Assembly: GCF_001190945.1 (NCBI RefSeq)
Contig: NZ_CP011112.1
Location: 5,146,001 to 5,210,000, forward strand
Source of the DNA: Luteipulveratus mongoliensis
GTDB lineage: Bacteria; Actinomycetota; Actinomycetes; Actinomycetales; Dermatophilaceae
Reading direction: 5' to 3'
Length of the DNA stretch: 64,000 nt
In this document: piece after piece, positions 60,837 to 64,000 of the stretch
Layout of the letters: each line of letters opens with the position of its first letter
Numbering within the stretch: position 1 is the first letter of the stretch
Made by a program: the position numbers and the translations under genes
The notes under the pieces: model-generated
Databases searched by the model: none
Told to the model about the DNA's origin: nothing
What the model saw: only the letters and a program-made list of their open reading frames with translations

Positions 60837-61463
60837 TCAGGACGAGAGGATCAGGCCCTTCGTGGCCTGGCGGGCGCGGGTGAAGCGGTCGATGACGTCT
60901 GCCCAGTTGACGATGTTCCACCAGGCTTTGACGTAGTCGGGCTTGACGTTGCGGTACTGCAGGTAGAACGCGTGCTCCCACATGTCCAGCATCAGCAGCG
61001 GCGTCAGCCCGACGGGTAGGTTGCCCTGGTGGTCGTACAGCTGGACGATCAGCAGCCGCTCACCGATCGAGTCCCACGCGAGGATCGACCAGCCGGAACC
61101 CTGAATGCCCAGCGCGTTGGCCGTGAAGTGCGCGCGGAACGCATCGAACGAGCCGAACTGGTCATCGATCGCCTGCTGCAGCTCGCCGTCCGGCTTGTCA
61201 CCGCCGTCGGGCGACATGTTGGGCCAGAACACCGAGTGGTTGACGTGGCCGGCGAGGTTGAAGGCGAGGTTCTTCTCCAGGAGGTTGACCTTGGTCAGCT
61301 CCTCCTTGTCGCGCATCTCCGCCATCTGCTCGATCGCGGTGTTGGCGCCCTTGACGTAGGTGTCGTGGTGCTTGGAGTGGTGCAGCTCCATGATCTCGCC
61401 ACTGATGTGCGGGGCGAGTGCGCCGTAGTCGTACGGGAGCTCGGGCAGCGTGTAGTCGGCCAT
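60837..61463 (-). CDS. sodA: Superoxide dismutase (Fe/Mn type)
   Basis: Cytosolic enzyme dismutating superoxide. The 208-aa product has the metal ligands in [18 protein letters not shown] and DMWEHAFY, and the [10 protein letters not shown] segment. Iron and manganese use cannot be told apart from sequence. A strong AAGGAG precedes the ATG. It lies between the Fur-family gene and the oxidoreductase in the same direction, and a perfect palindrome lies 24 bp upstream of its start, so Fur-family control is likely. Confidence 0.96.
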   Translation of the reverse strand: MADYTLPELPYDYGALAPHISGEIMELHHSKHHDTYVKGANTAIEQMAEMRDKEELTKVNLLEKNLAFNLAGHVNHSVFWPNMSPDGGDKPDGELQQAIDDQFGSFDAFRAHFTANALGIQGSGWSILAWDSIGERLLIVQLYDHQGNLPVGLTPLLMLDMWEHAFYLQYRNVKPDYVKAWWNIVNWADVIDRFTRARQATKGLILSS

Positions 61464-61486
61464 GCGGTCTCCTTCGGTAGCTCTAG

Positions 61487-61503
61487 ATGCGACTTAGTCG
61501 CAT
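61487..61503. promoter_or_regulatory. Perfect palindrome at the sodA promoter (Fur/Nur-type box)
   Basis: ATGCGACTTAGTCGCAT has 8-bp perfectly inverted arms. Its core TGCGA-N5-TCGCA is similar in spacing to the TGCAA-N5-TTGCA box bound by the nickel-responsive Fur family member Nur, which represses an iron superoxide dismutase in Streptomyces. It lies between the Fur-family gene and sodA. Confidence 0.7.
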
Positions 61504-61519
61504 ATGGCTACCGTACGAC

Positions 61520-62008
61520 TTACCCCTCGCGGCAGTCGGAGCAGGTCCCGAGGAGGGCCGCGTGACAGGTATCGATGTCGAATCCCGTTCGCTTCCGGAC
61601 GGATTCGCGCATCGGCTCGAGGTCGTCAGCGGGCAGGTCGAAGAAGCGCTGGCACTGGGTGCACTGCAGGTGCGTGTGCGCGTGATGGCGCGCGTCGCCC
61701 GAGGCGAGGTGATAGATCGTGGCCGATCCAGGCACGTGCGTGTGGGTGATGACGCCCAGCTCGGACAGCGACTGCAGGGAGCGATAGACCGTGGCGCGAT
61801 GTACGCCGGGGGCGTGCTCCGCGACCGCCGCGCCGATGGCCTCCGCGTCCAGGTGCGCCTCGGTGGCGTCGAGAATCTCCAGGACGGCGCGCCGCCCGGG
61901 TGTGACGCGCTCGCCCTGGTCGCGCAGTGCCCGCAGGGCCGCGTCCACCCTGGACATCGTGCGACTCGCGGACGCGTCAGGGGGTGCGGGGGTGCCTTGC
62001 CGAGTCAT
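61520..62008 (-). CDS. Fur-family metalloregulator
   Basis: A 162-aa regulator: N-terminal winged helix (MSRVDAALRALRDQGERVTPGRRAVLEIL ... RATVYRSLQSLSELGVI), metal-binding HHAHTHLQC region and two CxxC pairs (CTQC, CSDC) for structural zinc. It may be a Fur, Zur, PerR or Nur type; the palindrome near sodA favours a superoxide-dismutase regulator. The ATG at 62008 begins a 17-residue unstructured tail; an ATG at about 61957 (MSRVDA) is equally possible. It lies directly before the sodA gene. Confidence 0.88.
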   Translation of the reverse strand: MTRQGTPAPPDASASRTMSRVDAALRALRDQGERVTPGRRAVLEILDATEAHLDAEAIGAAVAEHAPGVHRATVYRSLQSLSELGVITHTHVPGSATIYHLASGDARHHAHTHLQCTQCQRFFDLPADDLEPMRESVRKRTGFDIDTCHAALLGTCSDCREG

Positions 62009-62061
62009 GCCCCTCAGTCTGACGCGTGTCACGAGAGGCGCAACCCCGCGGCTTCGTTGGG

Positions 62062-63264
62062 TCAGCAGGTCTTCTGCAGCGCGGCCAGTGCCCACGGGTT
62101 GATGTCGAACGGCTGCTTGCCGGTCGGGTCGGTGAAGTGCCGGCCGGTCCAGCCTGCGCTGATCTGTCGCCGGCCATCCGCGGAGGTGAAGGCGATGGCG
62201 TACGTGCCGAAGGTCGCGCCGTCGTGCCCGTAGACGTACTGCTGCGGCTGGCCCTTCTTGGTGCACGGGTCCGGCAGTCGATAGATCCCGAGGCCGTACT
62301 CGACGTCGGGCGCGCTCGACCGTGGCCGCACCATCTGGTCGACCAGGCTCTTGCGGACCAGTCGGCCGCTCATGAGCGCGCTCGTGAAGGCGTTGAGATC
62401 GCGCGTTGTCGAGACGACCGCGCCGGCCGCGCCGAACTGAGTCGGGTCCTGCCCGGCCAGCGACAGCCAGCCTTCGGCGAAGCGTCCCGACTCGACAAGT
62501 CCCGTACGACGGAGCCCGGGCCTCGTCGGGAACGTCGTCTCATGCATCCCCGCGGGCCAGAAGACGCGACGCTCGAGCAGCTTCTTGACCGGCTGGCCGG
62601 TCGCCTTCTGCAGCATCATCCCGACAACGATGTAGTTGCTGTTGGAGTAGGCGTAGTCCGTGCCGGACGGGAAGGACCACGGCTGCGTGAGGCCGGCCGC
62701 CACGAACTCCTGCGCCGTCGCCGGCTCACCCAGCGCGGCCACGAACGCGGCGTCCGAGTCACCGTGCATCTTCGAACTGATCATCGGGATCAGACCGTCG
62801 GGCAGACCGCTGCGGTGGCTGAGCAGCTGTTCCAGGGTGACGTCGCCATGCCCAGGCAGCAGACCCGGCAGCACCTGGTCGACCGTCGTGCTCAAGGTCC
62901 AGTGGCCACGCTGAATCTCCTGCAGTGCCAACGTGGCCACCATCGTCTTGGTCACGCTGCCCACCCGGAACTGGTCACCCGGCCGCGCCTCACGCTGCGT
63001 CCCTCGCTGGCGCACGCCCGCCGAACCCGCCCACCGCACATGCGGTCCCTGCGCTCGAGCGACGACCGCGACAGCGCCGTCTCGAGTCATCTCATCGAGG
63101 TAGGTCTGCAGGGGTGCCGTCGCCTTCCCCGTCGGCTTGAGGTGGACGGCCTGCGGCTCGACCGGCGGGATGGGCGAGACGTCCGCGTGAGCCACCCCCG
63201 TCGTACCCACAGCAAGTGCCGTCAGGGTCGCGAGCGTGGTGCCTGCCGTACGTAGGTGTCGCAT
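62062..63264 (-). CDS. Secreted serine hydrolase (beta-lactamase/D-Ala-D-Ala carboxypeptidase-like)
   Basis: A 400-aa exported protein with a signal peptide (about residues 1-27, ending TTGVAHA-D). The class C/beta-lactamase-type fold shows Ser103-x-x-Lys106 (SVTK), the YSN-like segment YAYSNSNY near 215 and a C-terminal HDG (YGHDGATFG). It may act as a D-alanine carboxypeptidase, esterase or beta-lactamase; it cannot be decided from sequence. Standalone gene, divergent from the GNAT gene. Confidence 0.88.
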   Translation of the reverse strand: MRHLRTAGTTLATLTALAVGTTGVAHADVSPIPPVEPQAVHLKPTGKATAPLQTYLDEMTRDGAVAVVARAQGPHVRWAGSAGVRQRGTQREARPGDQFRVGSVTKTMVATLALQEIQRGHWTLSTTVDQVLPGLLPGHGDVTLEQLLSHRSGLPDGLIPMISSKMHGDSDAAFVAALGEPATAQEFVAAGLTQPWSFPSGTDYAYSNSNYIVVGMMLQKATGQPVKKLLERRVFWPAGMHETTFPTRPGLRRTGLVESGRFAEGWLSLAGQDPTQFGAAGAVVSTTRDLNAFTSALMSGRLVRKSLVDQMVRPRSSAPDVEYGLGIYRLPDPCTKKGQPQQYVYGHDGATFGTYAIAFTSADGRRQISAGWTGRHFTDPTGKQPFDINPWALAALQKTC

Positions 63265-63440
63265 GGAACCTCTCCTCGATGAGTTGCAGGTTCTTCGACC
63301 GTCACATGTCGTACGCCTCGTCGGAACCTCCCTCCGACGGAAGGCGGTCCGCCGAAAGTCGGAGTCAAGAACGTGTTGAGGACCGTCAGGAGCGCATCAA
63401 GACGGGCCGACTCGGGCTGCCGAGATGTCAGCGTGGAGCG

Positions 63441-64000
63441 ATGACTCCGTCTGCCTTGCCCGTCCTGCACACCGACCGGCTCGAGCTCCATCCGCTCGAC
63501 GAGCAGCACCTGGATCTGCTGGTCGACCTCGACAGCGACCCGGACGTCACCCGCTACCTCGCGCAGCAGCGGACCCGCGAAGAGGTGCGTCGCGCCGACC
63601 AACGGCTGGTCCACGTCGGCCGCGACGAGCCTGGTCTCGGCTGCTGGATCGGCTTCCACCACGACGCCTTCATCGGCCTGTGGATGCTGACACCGCCCGA
63701 CAGACCCGACCAGGGTCCGGTCGACGGCCAGGCCGAGCTGGCGTACCGGCTGCTGCCGCTGCACTGGCACCAGGGGTACGCCCGTGAAGGCTCTCGGGCG
63801 CTCCTGCGCCACGGCTTCGAGACCGTCGGGCTCATGCGGATCTTCGCGGAGGCGCTGGCCGACAACGCCGACGCGCGCCGCGTTCTGGAGAGCATCGGGA
63901 TGTCGTACGTCCGCGGCTTCCACTCCCGGTTCGACCACGCCCTGCCCGGCGCCGAGAACGGCGACGTGGAGTACGCCCTCACGCACGGCGCGTGGGTGCG
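63441..64000 (+). CDS. GNAT-family acetyltransferase (RimJ/RimL type), cut by the window end
   Basis: Partial; the frame continues past position 64000. The first 186 residues (from MTPSALPVLHTDRLELHPLDEQHLD) have the GNAT strands and helix: LVDLDSDPDVTRYLAQ, GCWIGFHHDAFIGLWML, AELAYRLLPLHWHQGYARE (acetyl-CoA-binding Q/RxxGxG/A variant) and DNADARRVLESIGM. This resembles N-acetyltransferases that act on ribosomal proteins or small molecules. The ATG at 63441 gives the family N terminus. Nothing can be said of the missing C terminus. Confidence 0.85.
   Translation, partial: MTPSALPVLHTDRLELHPLDEQHLDLLVDLDSDPDVTRYLAQQRTREEVRRADQRLVHVGRDEPGLGCWIGFHHDAFIGLWMLTPPDRPDQGPVDGQAELAYRLLPLHWHQGYAREGSRALLRHGFETVGLMRIFAEALADNADARRVLESIGMSYVRGFHSRFDHALPGAENGDVEYALTHGAWV

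Noticed and set aside
59077-60936. 619-aa plus-strand open frame opposite the molybdopterin oxidoreductase
   Set aside because: Shadow frame without domain text.

Overview
The window is high-GC DNA from an actinomycete, most likely Micrococcales (Intrasporangiaceae or Dermacoccaceae type) or Nocardioidaceae. Support comes from GTP-dependent PEPCK, an EtfD-like membrane Fe-S oxidoreductase, a DivIVA-type coiled-coil protein, a WXG-like/DUF1023 operon, several probable leaderless promoters, many GTG starts, and a compound GGTCGAGTAGGCGAGC repeat of a kind recalled from that group. No rRNA, CRISPR array or intact prophage is visible. The window is chromosomal core sequence with one clear accessory island.

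Layout. 0-9.4 kb is central carbon: pckG behind a perfect CRP/GlxR-type box, then an ECF-like sigma factor with two paralogous membrane-anchored partners, then glpF-glpK divergent from glpD. At 9.4-10.55 kb a DUF559/AbiEi-like nuclease gene sits between two identical 66-bp palindromes. 10.56-13.3 kb is a sulfonate/taurine-type ABC importer. 13.5-21.4 kb is envelope: a two-component system coupled to a GtrA protein, a secreted lysozyme-like hydrolase, tRNA-Ser(GCU), an LCP ligase and a MecA_N-type penicillin-binding protein. 21.4-22.9 kb holds a cold-shock protein and the DivIVA-like protein.

22.9-28.4 kb is an accessory island: small secreted or membrane proteins and a large serine recombinase whose reading frame runs into tRNA-Ser(UGA). 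28.6-33.7 kb returns to core genes: YtxH-like, HU, cysE/cysK, and the EtfD-like oxidoreductase with a TetR-style operator. 33.7-36.1 kb is regulatory and repair (MerR-VOC fusion, stand-alone LigD phosphoesterase domain, CGNR regulator, secreted protein). 36.1-39.5 kb is a tightly overlapping four-gene operon: WXG-like, unknown, DUF1023 hydrolase, lipoprotein. 39.5-45.9 kb has a large LuxR ATPase regulator and a monooxygenase/methyltransferase/FAD oxidase operon. A phytanoyl-CoA-dioxygenase/AraC locus follows, bracketed by inverted copies of the compound repeat.

48.4-56.5 kb encodes a heterodimeric ABC exporter with its TetR regulator and a glycine-betaine-type ABC importer. 56.6-64 kb has a hydrolase, dcd, tRNA-Gly(CCC), two overlapping small genes, a molybdopterin oxidoreductase, a superoxide dismutase behind a perfect palindrome next to a Fur-family regulator, a secreted serine hydrolase, and a GNAT acetyltransferase cut by the window end.

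The most unusual structures are the palindrome-bracketed nuclease module, the repeat-bracketed dioxygenase locus, the WXG/DUF1023/lipoprotein operon, and the recombinase-tRNA junction.
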